From positions 1 to 64,000 of the forward strand of contig CAJKMT010000001.1 of the NCBI GenBank assembly GCA_905201055.1: a stretch of DNA of 64,000 nt. The letters are read 5' to 3'. Source of the DNA: an uncultured Sutterella sp. (GTDB taxonomy: Bacteria; Pseudomonadota; Gammaproteobacteria; Burkholderiales; Burkholderiaceae_F). Positions 28,650-36,619 of the stretch are shown in pieces. A program made the position numbers and the translations under genes. Position 1 is the first letter of the stretch; every line of letters starts with the position of its first letter. Under the pieces are notes generated by a model. It made no database searches. It was given only the letters and a program-made list of their open reading frames with translations, and was not told the origin of the DNA.

Positions 28650-29933
28650 ATGGACAACCCTAAGGATGCAAAGCCTATGGAAATGCCGCCGGTTTTGGCT
28701 CATGTACAGGCAACCGTTGATAAGTTGGTGGCCTGCGAAACCATTAAGGCTGCGATTGAGGCTGTAAAGCGTGATGATGAAAAAACGCTTGCCGATCAAA
28801 TCGCCATTACGGAAGTTGAAGCTCCGCCTTTCCACGAGGAAGTGCGTGCCAAGGACTTCGTTCGCCGTTTGGAAGAATTGGGTCTGAAGGCTTCAATTGA
28901 TGAAGAGGGCAACGTAACAGCACGCCGCGCCGGTAAGGGTAACGGTCCGACGCTCGTTTTGGCTGCTCACTTGGATACGGTTTTCCCGGCCGGTACTGAT
29001 GTTAAGGTTCGCCGCGAAGGCAATCGCTATTTAGCTCCCGGTATCAGTGATGATGCTCGCGGGTTGGCTGCCATTTTGCAGGTGTTGCGCACCCTTCAGG
29101 AATTCAAAATTGAGACGGTTGGCGATATCTTGTTTGTGGGCAGTGTTGGTGAGGAAGGTAATGGTGATCTGCGCGGTTCCAAGTACCTCTTCAACAAGAG
29201 CGGAATTCATATCGACGGTTTCATCTCTGTAGACGGTGTGAACGTAAATCGCGTTTTGTGCGGTGCTACCGGCTCCAAGCGTTACCGCGTGCACTTTGAT
29301 GGTCCGGGCGGACACTCTTGGAATGCCTTTGGTACACCGAGCGCCATTCATGCTATCGGCCGTGCTATTGGTAAGATCGCTGACCTGCAAACAGTCAGTG
29401 ATCCCAAGACGACTTTCACGTGCGGTACGATCAAGGGTGGTACAACGGTTAATTCCATCGCCGCTCACGTGGAAATGGAATTGGATATGCGCAGCGCCGG
29501 TGCTAAGGAATTAGACGAATTGGAAGCCCGTATCCTGCCGATCTTTGAACAAGCGGCTAAGGATGAAAACGCTCGTTGGGGCTATAAGGATGAAGACGGT
29601 GTCAAACTCACGCTTGAACTGATCGGTCATCGTCCGGGCGGCGGTCAGAAGGACGAAGTGAGCGTCTTGCAGGCGGCTCGCGGTGCCATGGCGGCTCTCG
29701 GCATTCCGCTTTATTCCTACGCTTTTGCCTCGACTGACCATAACGTGGCCGTCAATAAGGGCGTTCCCGCAACGACCCTGGGTGGCGGCGGCAAAGAAGG
29801 TTTCAACCATAACGTCAAGGAATGGTATGAACCGGTGGACGCCTATCAGGGTCCTCAATTGGCAATGCTGACAAGCCTTGTGCTGGTTGGCGTTGACGGT
29901 GTCACCAAACCTGTGCTCGAAAAGCGCGCCTAA
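28650..29933 (+). CDS. M20-family metallopeptidase
   Basis: This di-zinc peptidase or deacylase (427 aa) belongs to the M20 (PepT/ArgE/DapE-like) family. Putative metal ligands are His in AAHLDTVF, the shared Asp in GISDDARGLAA, the Glu pair in GSVGEEGNGDLRG (first Glu catalytic), and the C-terminal His in GFNHNVKEWYE. The dimerisation domain starts near FDGPGGHSWNAFG. No signal peptide is present, so it is probably cytoplasmic. The ATG at 28650 has GAGGAG 6 bases upstream; the TTG at 28644 is adjacent to that site and unlikely. Codons are strongly C/G-ending and uniform, suggesting high expression. The exact substrate is unknown. Confidence 0.85.
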   Translation: MDNPKDAKPMEMPPVLAHVQATVDKLVACETIKAAIEAVKRDDEKTLADQIAITEVEAPPFHEEVRAKDFVRRLEELGLKASIDEEGNVTARRAGKGNGPTLVLAAHLDTVFPAGTDVKVRREGNRYLAPGISDDARGLAAILQVLRTLQEFKIETVGDILFVGSVGEEGNGDLRGSKYLFNKSGIHIDGFISVDGVNVNRVLCGATGSKRYRVHFDGPGGHSWNAFGTPSAIHAIGRAIGKIADLQTVSDPKTTFTCGTIKGGTTVNSIAAHVEMELDMRSAGAKELDELEARILPIFEQAAKDENARWGYKDEDGVKLTLELIGHRPGGGQKDEVSVLQAARGAMAALGIPLYSYAFASTDHNVAVNKGVPATTLGGGGKEGFNHNVKEWYEPVDAYQGPQLAMLTSLVLVGVDGVTKPVLEKRA

Positions 29934-29947
29934 CGGTTGTTAAGGAC

Positions 29948-29974
29948 GGTACGGATTGATCTTTAATCCGTACC
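29948..29974. terminator. hairpin after the M20 peptidase gene
   Basis: A perfect 10-bp stem (GGTACGGATT with AATCCGTACC) with a 7-base loop lies 14 bases after the stop. On the plus strand it is followed by A6, not T, so termination may need Rho, or the hairpin may only stabilise the 3' end. Confidence 0.5.
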
Positions 29975-29981
29975 AAAAAAG

Positions 29982-30012
29982 AATCCCGGTTCATTGTTTG
30001 TGAACCGGGATT
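29982..30012 (-). terminator. intrinsic terminator of the uracil/xanthine permease gene
   Basis: A perfect 12-bp stem with a 7-base loop, read on the minus strand, runs into CTTTTTT. It lies just beyond the permease stop and is a canonical Rho-independent terminator. Confidence 0.8.
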
Positions 30013-30028
30013 TCTCGGAAAAATTAAC

Positions 30029-31333
30029 TCATCGTTCGATCAAAGGTTCTCCCTCTCTGGCGCTACCCTGATTCATTAATGCATTGAGCAATATCGCACC
30101 GAAGGTGGCTGTGCCGATGCCTCCAAGCGTAAAGCCGGCAATGTTAATCGTGAAGTCGCCTGCCCCTAAAATCAATGTGACGGCGGCAACGATCAGATTG
30201 CGGTTATTGCCGAAATCAACTTGATTGACCACCCAGATTCGGGCGCCGGCCACGGCAATGAGACCGAAGACAACAATCGAAACCCCACCCAACAGAGGCT
30301 GAGGAATCGTTTGAATAATGGCACCGAATTTCGGAGAAAATCCCAAAACAATGGCAAAGCAGGCCGCTACAACGAAAATCAAGGTGGAATAAACGCGCGT
30401 GGCAGCCATCACACCGATGTTTTCACCGTATGTAGTAACGCCGGTACCGCCGAAGCTGGCAGCAAACATGGTTGCCAGACCGTCGCCCAAAAAAGCTCGT
30501 CCCATGTACGGGTCCAGGTTTCTGCCGGTCATGGCTGTCACAGCTTTGACGTGTCCCAAATTTTCGCCGATCAGGATGATGACAACCGGAGTGATGAGCA
30601 AAATGGCGTTGAAATCAAATGTCGGACTGGAAAATTGCGGCAATCCGAACCAAGCGGCATTGGCAATAATCGAAAAATCAATGGCAGGTCCCATACCCAA
30701 CACATTGGCCAACACGAAATAGATGACATAGCTTAAAGCGATGCCAACCAAAATCAAAAGCTTTTGAATAAGGCCTCGTGTGTAGACAGCTACAGCACCC
30801 ACGCAAACCATCGTGATAATGGCAATGCAGGCGTTAAAGGTACCGTCTCCGACACTTTTACAGGCTGTAGGTGCCAAATTCAGGCCGATGACCGCAACCA
30901 CGGCACCGGTAACGACCGGCGGCATGAGTTTTTCAATCCATTTCACACCGGTTGACATTACAATCAAGCCGACAATGGCATAAATTAAACCGCAGGCGAT
31001 AATCCCGCCCAAGGCCACGCCGATATTGGCATTTAAGCCGCTGCCGGCGCTGTAACCGGTCGCGGCAATAACCACGCCGATAAAAGCAAAGCTCGATCCC
31101 AAGTAACTCGGCACATGACCGCCGACAATGAAGAAAAAGATCAATGTACCGATGCCGCTCATTAAAATGGCAACGTTGGGGTCAAAGCCCATCAGCAAAG
31201 GAGCGAGAATGGTGGAACCGAACATGGCAACAACGTGCTGGATACCCAGCGCCAAGGTCTGTCCGGTTGGAAGCCGTTCATCGGGTGCGATAATGCCCTC
31301 TTTTTTCAATTTCCACTCGGGAAAATAGCTCAT
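30029..31333 (-). CDS. uracil/xanthine nucleobase:cation symporter (NCS2/UraA family)
   Basis: This inner-membrane nucleobase permease (434 aa) has about 14 hydrophobic segments. NCS2 signatures visible are QHVVAMFGSTILAP in the first helix region, the ENLGHVKAVTAMTGRNLDP loop with the conserved Glu, and the GGTGVTTYGENIGVMAATRVYS motif. The order of motifs is closest to UraA/uracil permeases, so uracil is the most likely substrate, but xanthine cannot be excluded. It is a single gene with its own terminator at 29982-30012, divergent from prfC. Confidence 0.88.
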   Translation of the reverse strand: MSYFPEWKLKKEGIIAPDERLPTGQTLALGIQHVVAMFGSTILAPLLMGFDPNVAILMSGIGTLIFFFIVGGHVPSYLGSSFAFIGVVIAATGYSAGSGLNANIGVALGGIIACGLIYAIVGLIVMSTGVKWIEKLMPPVVTGAVVAVIGLNLAPTACKSVGDGTFNACIAIITMVCVGAVAVYTRGLIQKLLILVGIALSYVIYFVLANVLGMGPAIDFSIIANAAWFGLPQFSSPTFDFNAILLITPVVIILIGENLGHVKAVTAMTGRNLDPYMGRAFLGDGLATMFAASFGGTGVTTYGENIGVMAATRVYSTLIFVVAACFAIVLGFSPKFGAIIQTIPQPLLGGVSIVVFGLIAVAGARIWVVNQVDFGNNRNLIVAAVTLILGAGDFTINIAGFTLGGIGTATFGAILLNALMNQGSAREGEPLIER

Positions 31334-31467
31334 TTTGGTACTCCGTAATACGTTTTGAGCATTTTAACTCGAGCGTCTTCGGTAAAGGGAAAAATAATCA
31401 AATACGGTACAATACCCCACCTAATTGTTGACTTTAGATATTGAATTGTCGAAATAATTTTTAAAAA

Positions 31468-33072
31468 ATGGCCTCTTTAGACACTCAACTGGCAAGGGAT
31501 GTAAAAAAGCGTCGTACCTTCGCCATTATTGCTCACCCTGACGCGGGTAAAACTACATTGACGGAAAAGCTCTTGCTTTTCGGCGGAGCCATTCAGATGG
31601 CCGGCGCGGTCAAAGGAAGAAAGGCTGCGCGCCATGCCACAAGTGACTGGATGGAAGTTGAACAGCAGCGCGGTATTTCCGTGACCAGTTCGGTGATGCA
31701 GTTCGAGTACGATGGTCACGTCATTAATTTGCTGGATACACCGGGGCACGAGGACTTCTCAGAAGATACCTATCGCGTGTTGACAGCCGTGGATGCTGCC
31801 GTGATGGTGATCGATGCAGCCAAGGGTGTTGAAGCGCAGACAATCAAATTGCTGGAAGTGTGCCGCTTGCGCAATACCCCGATTATCACGTTCATCAACA
31901 AGATGGACCGTGAAGTTCGTGATCCGATTGATCTGCTCAGTGAAATTGAAGATATTTTGAAGTTGGAGTGTGTCCCCATTACTTGGCCGATCGGCATGGG
32001 CAAAACTTTCCGCGGTGTTTTTTCTTTGACTAAAGATCATTTGGTGCGTTTCGCGCCCGGTGAAGACCGCTTATCCGGCAACGAAGAATTAATCGAAGGA
32101 TTGGATAACCCCCGGCTCGATGAACTCTTTCCGATGGAAATGGGCTATGTCCGGGAAAGTATTGAACTCATTAAGGGGGTGAGCAATCCTTTTGATATTA
32201 AAAAGTTCCTGGCCGGCGAGCAAAGTCCGGTGTTCTTTGGTTCAGGCGTGAATAATTTCGGCGTCAAGGATGTGTTGGAGGCTTTGGTGCAGTGGGCTCC
32301 GGAGCCGCAGCCCCGGAACGGCGGAGTTCGGATGGTTGAACCGACCGAAAAGCCTTTCACCGGATTTGTCTTCAAGATCCAAGCCAATATGGATCCGAAG
32401 CATCGTGACCGCATCGCTTTCTTCCGTGTATGTTCCGGTCGTTACACACCCGGAATGAAGGTGAAGCACTTGCGAGAAGATCGGGAAATGAAAATCCCCA
32501 ATGCCTTAACCTTTATGGCAAATGATCGGGTGACAATGACCGATGCCGTAGCGGGCGATATCATCGGGATCTATAACCACGGGCAGCTTCATATTGGCGA
32601 TACCCTCACTGAAGGAGAAATGCTTGGCTTTACCGGTATTCCCTATTTTGCGCCGGAACTTTTCCGTTCTGCCCGACCGAAGGATCCTTTTAAAGCCAAG
32701 CAGCTTCATAAGGGTCTCAAAGAACTGGGAGAAGAAGGGGCTATTCAGGTTTTTGAAAATGACCTCGGTCATCTTTTCCTGGGTGCTGTGGGCTTTTTGC
32801 AATTTGAAATTGTGGCTCAACGTTTGGCAACTGAATACAAAGTCGATGCATTGTACGAAAATACTGATGTCTCGACTGCGCGATGGCTGTCGTTTCCTGA
32901 TGAGCTGACACAAAAACAGTTTATGGATGAACAGGCGTCACGATTGGCTCGAGATGCTGATGGGAATTTGGTCTATTTGGCCACCTCCATCTATAACTTA
33001 CAGACCACTCAAAAGCACTGGCCTCAAGTTCAGTTCCATACAACCAGAGAGAAAAATCAGAGTTTTTCTTAG
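31468..33072 (+). CDS. prfC: peptide chain release factor 3
   Basis: RF3 (534 aa) is the GTPase that recycles RF1 and RF2 from the ribosome after termination. GTPase motifs are complete: [13 protein letters not shown] (G1, about 21-33), the [11 protein letters not shown] switch region, DTPGHEDF (G3) and NKMDRE (G4). Domains II and III follow at normal length. It is a monocistronic gene, with a possible TTGACT -35 element near 31427, ending at a strong hairpin at 33084-33110. Confidence 0.96.
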   Translation: MASLDTQLARDVKKRRTFAIIAHPDAGKTTLTEKLLLFGGAIQMAGAVKGRKAARHATSDWMEVEQQRGISVTSSVMQFEYDGHVINLLDTPGHEDFSEDTYRVLTAVDAAVMVIDAAKGVEAQTIKLLEVCRLRNTPIITFINKMDREVRDPIDLLSEIEDILKLECVPITWPIGMGKTFRGVFSLTKDHLVRFAPGEDRLSGNEELIEGLDNPRLDELFPMEMGYVRESIELIKGVSNPFDIKKFLAGEQSPVFFGSGVNNFGVKDVLEALVQWAPEPQPRNGGVRMVEPTEKPFTGFVFKIQANMDPKHRDRIAFFRVCSGRYTPGMKVKHLREDREMKIPNALTFMANDRVTMTDAVAGDIIGIYNHGQLHIGDTLTEGEMLGFTGIPYFAPELFRSARPKDPFKAKQLHKGLKELGEEGAIQVFENDLGHLFLGAVGFLQFEIVAQRLATEYKVDALYENTDVSTARWLSFPDELTQKQFMDEQASRLARDADGNLVYLATSIYNLQTTQKHWPQVQFHTTREKNQSFS

Positions 33073-33083
33073 AAGATGATGTA

Positions 33084-33110
33084 CGATCGGCCGCTTTTAG
33101 CGGCCGATCG
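33084..33110. terminator. hairpin between convergent prfC and hydE
   Basis: A perfect 11-bp GC-rich stem (CGATCGGCCGC with its complement) and a 5-base TTTTA loop lie between the two converging stops. There is no T-run on either side, so the strength is uncertain despite the stable stem. Confidence 0.6.
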
Positions 33111-33128
33111 ACAATATAGAGAAAGGAT

Positions 33129-34241
33129 TTATTGCCCGGTTCGCTCTTTCCAGTGTCTTGAGCTGCCTAAAACATTCAAAGCCACCTCACGACCGGTGGT
33201 TTGAATGCTTTTTTGCAGGTAATGGTTTGTATCGCTCGGCTCCTGCTCGATAAAAGGTTTATTCGCATAGAGCTGATAGTTCTTTCTGACAACTCGCGGA
33301 GTGATGTTTGGCATGATGACGTTACAGCCATGCAAGATGCCTTTTTCTCGGCCGTTTTCTTCCAGAGCGTGTAAAGCCGTTGCGGCGGCGATGTTGATAT
33401 CCGGAATCACCAGGCGAGTCACGGCAATCATGTTAAGCGAAAGACGCATTAAAGCCTTCTCTTCCATCATCCCCTCGTTGAGCATGTCTGCACCTTCACT
33501 CGTGATGTAGGGGCCCATTCCAATCATGTCCAAATCGAGTTTTTGGAATGTTCTGATGTCCTGACAAAGGTCTTCGAGCGTTTGACCGGGGATGCCGATC
33601 ATGACGCCGGAGCCGACCTGATAACCTGCCCGTTTTAAATCTTCAAGGGCTTGAAAGCGTCTCTGAAGTCCCTTTTCTCTGCCGGGGGCACAGTGCAGGT
33701 GATCAAAAAGCTTGGGGTTAGAAGTCTCAAAGCGCAACAAGTAGCGCAAACCGACGGGATTGCCGCTAGCCAATGCCCATTGTTTATAGACTTCATAAGT
33801 CTGCTCTCCAAGCGAGAGAGTAATGCCTAAACCGTTGGGCAGATCACTGCTGACGGTTTTTTCATGGATAGTCTTTAAAACATCGGTGACAAACGCAATA
33901 AATTTAGGATCGCGCCGTTCGCCCGATTGCAGACAAATGGATCCGTAGTGGTTGTGCGCAGCCCAAAGAGCAGCCTCGACAATCGTTTCTTTGTCGAGTT
34001 CATATCGAGGGACATCGTGATTGGATTTTCTGATGCCGCAATACCGACAATCCAGTGTGCAGATGTTGGAAAACTCGATCAATCCGCGGTAATAAACATC
34101 GTTGCCGACCACTTGAGTAGCACGGTCATAAGCCGCCTTTCTCAGAATTTCTGCTTCTTGTAAATCGGTAATGCTTAACAGGCGAATGATGTCTTCATCG
34201 CTGAATTCAGTTTGTTTAACAATGTCAGTGATGCTTTTCAT
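33129..34241 (-). CDS. hydE: [FeFe]-hydrogenase H-cluster maturase HydE (radical SAM)
   Basis: HydE (370 aa) is a radical SAM enzyme of H-cluster assembly; it works with HydG and HydF to make the 2Fe subcluster. The SAM-cluster motif is CTLDCRYCGI with Cys61, Cys65 and Cys68, matching the CxxxCxxC spacing. LQSGERRDPKF and the GSGVMIGIPGQTLEDL segment are typical of HydE/BioB-like TIM barrels. It lies 11 bases after hydF in the same direction and closes the hydrogenase locus. No thiH-like hydG is nearby. Confidence 0.93.
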   Translation of the reverse strand: MKSITDIVKQTEFSDEDIIRLLSITDLQEAEILRKAAYDRATQVVGNDVYYRGLIEFSNICTLDCRYCGIRKSNHDVPRYELDKETIVEAALWAAHNHYGSICLQSGERRDPKFIAFVTDVLKTIHEKTVSSDLPNGLGITLSLGEQTYEVYKQWALASGNPVGLRYLLRFETSNPKLFDHLHCAPGREKGLQRRFQALEDLKRAGYQVGSGVMIGIPGQTLEDLCQDIRTFQKLDLDMIGMGPYITSEGADMLNEGMMEEKALMRLSLNMIAVTRLVIPDINIAAATALHALEENGREKGILHGCNVIMPNITPRVVRKNYQLYANKPFIEQEPSDTNHYLQKSIQTTGREVALNVLGSSRHWKERTGQ

Positions 34242-34252
34242 GCTGGAAATCC

Positions 34253-35497
34253 TTAAAGGGCACTTAACGCTTTGTCAAAGGCTGCCTTGGCGTCAGGATG
34301 ACAGGCTAATACTCGAGGCAATACGCCTTGCAACAAAGAAATGGTTACGCCGTAATTGGTCATCGGCACTCCCTGAGCCTTTGCCTGACGAAGACGTGCA
34401 AGCATGTGTCGGCGAGTCACGATGCAGCCGCCGCATTGAATAATCACCTTGTAAGGCGTTAAATCTGTTGGGAAATCTTTTCCGACAGCAATTTCGATAT
34501 TTAAGTCGCCAAAGTTCTTTTTTAACCAATTAGGGATTTTTACCCGTCCGATGTCGTCTTTTAACGGATGATGAGAGCAAGTTTCCGCAATTAATACTCG
34601 ATCGCCGGGTTTTAACTTGGTCAGAGTGGCCGCACCGATTGCCATTTCCAATAAATCGCTTTTGGAATACGCCATTTGAATGGAAAACGTCGTGACGGGA
34701 ATCGGCTCGGGGACTTCCTTAACAACACGCAAAACCACTTGGCTGTCGGTAACCACCAATTGAGGCGGATCCTTGAGTTCATTGAGAGTTTCGGTAATCC
34801 GGTCTTCTTTAATGACCATGCATTTGGCACCGGCATCGAGCAGTTCGCGAATGGCCTGCACTTGGGGCAAAATCAATCGCCCTTTCGGCGCTCCTGTATC
34901 AATAGGAGTGACCAATATGACAGTGTCACCGGCTTTGGCTAATTCACCCATGAGCGGACGATCAGGTTCCGTTTGTTCCAGTACTGTGGCAATGATGGCA
35001 TCACGCAGTTCTGCGATGCCTTCACGATTGGCCGCACTGGTTTGAACGACTTTATAGCCCCGGGCACGAAGATCTTGTACTTGAGTTTCTGAAGGAGCCT
35101 GCAAGTCGGTTTTATTGAAAACAACAATGGTTGGTGTGCCATTGAGTTTGGTTTTTCTCAGAATGTTTTCTTCGTGCTCTCCCCATGTTTTCGCTTCGCA
35201 GACAACAATAGCGATATCCATCCACTCAAGGACGGAAAGACTTTTTTGCACACGGGCAGCGCCCAGGTCGCCGACATCATCGATGCCTGCCGTATCCATG
35301 AAAACCACAGGTCCGATTGGGGAGAGTTCAAAGGCTTTTTCAACCGGGTCCGTTGTGGTGCCCGCAACGCTGCTGACTATAGAGATATTTTGATTGGCCA
35401 GTGCATTAATCAGGGAGGACTTTCCTGCATTGCGTTTTCCGAATAAGCCGAAGTGCAGCCGAAGGCCCTTCGGTGTTTCCATGCGACTGGTTGCCAT
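34253..35497 (-). CDS. hydF: [FeFe]-hydrogenase H-cluster maturation GTPase HydF
   Basis: HydF (414 aa) is the scaffold that holds the 2Fe precursor before transfer to HydA. An N-terminal GTPase domain shows GKRNAGKSSL (about 20-29), DTAGIDD (about 68-74) and NKTD. A dimerisation domain follows. The C-terminal cluster-binding domain has ETCSHHP and IQCGGC, the His/Cys set that binds a 4Fe-4S cluster in characterised HydF. It starts a unit with hydE, separated from the structural genes by a hairpin at 35522-35556. Confidence 0.94.
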   Translation of the reverse strand: MATSRMETPKGLRLHFGLFGKRNAGKSSLINALANQNISIVSSVAGTTTDPVEKAFELSPIGPVVFMDTAGIDDVGDLGAARVQKSLSVLEWMDIAIVVCEAKTWGEHEENILRKTKLNGTPTIVVFNKTDLQAPSETQVQDLRARGYKVVQTSAANREGIAELRDAIIATVLEQTEPDRPLMGELAKAGDTVILVTPIDTGAPKGRLILPQVQAIRELLDAGAKCMVIKEDRITETLNELKDPPQLVVTDSQVVLRVVKEVPEPIPVTTFSIQMAYSKSDLLEMAIGAATLTKLKPGDRVLIAETCSHHPLKDDIGRVKIPNWLKKNFGDLNIEIAVGKDFPTDLTPYKVIIQCGGCIVTRRHMLARLRQAKAQGVPMTNYGVTISLLQGVLPRVLACHPDAKAAFDKALSAL

Positions 35498-35521
35498 AAT
35501 GAAAGATTCCTTACATACGAT

Positions 35522-35556
35522 AAAAGGGACTCGCTAATGATAGCGAATCCCTTTTT
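35522..35556 (-). terminator. terminator/attenuator between the hydABC-like genes and hydFE
   Basis: A stem of about 14 bp with one mismatch and a 4-base loop, read on the minus strand, ends in TCCCTTTT. It lies after the cytochrome b gene and 25 bases before hydF. It probably separates structural and maturation genes or lowers maturase expression. Confidence 0.65.
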
Positions 35557-35592
35557 ATTCAGACGAGTATCAGGGCGATACTTTCGTACAAA

Positions 35593-36258
35593 TTACTTTT
35601 CGAGGTTCGTACGAATAACGTCTTTTTCAAGCCACTTCGGAGAGTGGTGTTCGGCAGCTTCGTAAGAGATCGTGCCTTCGCCCGGACCCCAGATGCCCTT
35701 GAAGTGTTCCCAAGAGAGCAGAGCCAACGGGATGTGAGCGCCCACGACCATCAACGAGCAGATGATGGAACCCCAAACATGGAACATGTACATCCACCAG
35801 AAAGCGCCTTTCGGAATCGCCGGAGCGAAGTAAAAGAGCATCCAACCGGTGACGGCAAGACCGTACATCATGAAGAAGAAAATGAGGTAGCTCATCTTTT
35901 GGCCGCCGTTGTAGCGACCTTGGGGCGGAACTTCCACCGGACCGAACGGGATCTTGAAGAAACGACGCGGGTAACCGCCGAAGTTGCGGAACCACTTGAT
36001 CGTATCCATGTCCCAGGTCAACAAGGCATTGAGCGTCGCAGCAAAACGATGCGGCGCGAACACCAGGTAACCGATCAGGTTAAAGGTGTAGACCACAGCA
36101 ATCCAGATGTGCCAGATCATCAAGTTATTAGCCGTTTCATCGGAGAGGTTGCAGAAATACACTGCAGCACCGGTGAAAAGCAAAGCAAACCACGTCACCG
36201 CGTTGACAGCGTGGAAGATTTTGTCTGCGGGGTGGAAACGTAAAATTCGTTCAGCCAT
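35593..36258 (-). CDS. FdnI-like cytochrome b subunit of the hydrogenase
   Basis: This 221-aa membrane protein has four hydrophobic segments and the layout of cytochrome b subunits of formate dehydrogenase-N and related hydrogenases. Candidate heme ligands are His in IFHAVNAVTWFA (first helix), MIWHIWIAVVY (second), and FHVWGS and GAHIPLALLS in the last part. The GPGEGTISYEAAEHHSPKW tail is also family-like. Its start overlaps the hydB stop by one base. It likely anchors HydAB on the periplasmic face and passes electrons between it and the quinone pool. A cytochrome b gene after hydAB is also known from Shewanella oneidensis. Confidence 0.85.
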   Translation of the reverse strand: MAERILRFHPADKIFHAVNAVTWFALLFTGAAVYFCNLSDETANNLMIWHIWIAVVYTFNLIGYLVFAPHRFAATLNALLTWDMDTIKWFRNFGGYPRRFFKIPFGPVEVPPQGRYNGGQKMSYLIFFFMMYGLAVTGWMLFYFAPAIPKGAFWWMYMFHVWGSIICSLMVVGAHIPLALLSWEHFKGIWGPGEGTISYEAAEHHSPKWLEKDVIRTNLEK

Positions 36259-36602
36259 TATTTACCTCCCATAGCCGCCAATTGAGTGCGCGGATAGTAG
36301 TGGGTGTGTAAAAGGTGGTGAGCCAATTCGCCGGTAGCCGGTTGCGTACGCATGTCAGCGTAGAAACGCAGCACGGACTTGTTCTGGTGAGAACAGGTCA
36401 GACCGTTTTCCTGGCAAATCTTGTCATCACGGTACAAACCGGCTTGACGAGCCTTGATCACATCGGAACGACGTTGGATGAGGTCAACAACGGCGTAACC
36501 GGTGACACCGATTGCTAAGGCGGTCACACCGACGACCTTCAGGAAGCCGCGGCGACCGAGCATTGCAACGGTTTGGCGTTCGGTATATTCATACTTGCGC
36601 AT
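36258..36602 (-). CDS. hydB: [FeFe]-hydrogenase small subunit with Tat signal
   Basis: This 114-aa protein has a twin-arginine signal (GRRGFLKVVGV, Arg17-Arg18, then a hydrophobic helix to about residue 41). It ends in a domain like the periplasmic iron-hydrogenase small subunit, with the conserved HHLLHTHYYP near the C-terminus. In Desulfovibrio the equivalent subunit carries the exported signal for the whole folded enzyme; HydA here has none, so the same piggy-back export is expected. No obvious signal-peptidase site follows the helix, so it may stay as an anchor. Two Cys residues (KICQENGLTC) sit in the middle. Confidence 0.87.
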   Translation of the reverse strand: MRKYEYTERQTVAMLGRRGFLKVVGVTALAIGVTGYAVVDLIQRRSDVIKARQAGLYRDDKICQENGLTCSHQNKSVLRFYADMRTQPATGELAHHLLHTHYYPRTQLAAMGGK

Positions 36603-36619
36603 TTATTGTCTCCATCCAA

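Noticed and set aside
35644..36243. A 199-codon open frame antisense to the cytochrome b gene
   Set aside because: The minus-strand product has clear family motifs and operon context; the antisense one has none.
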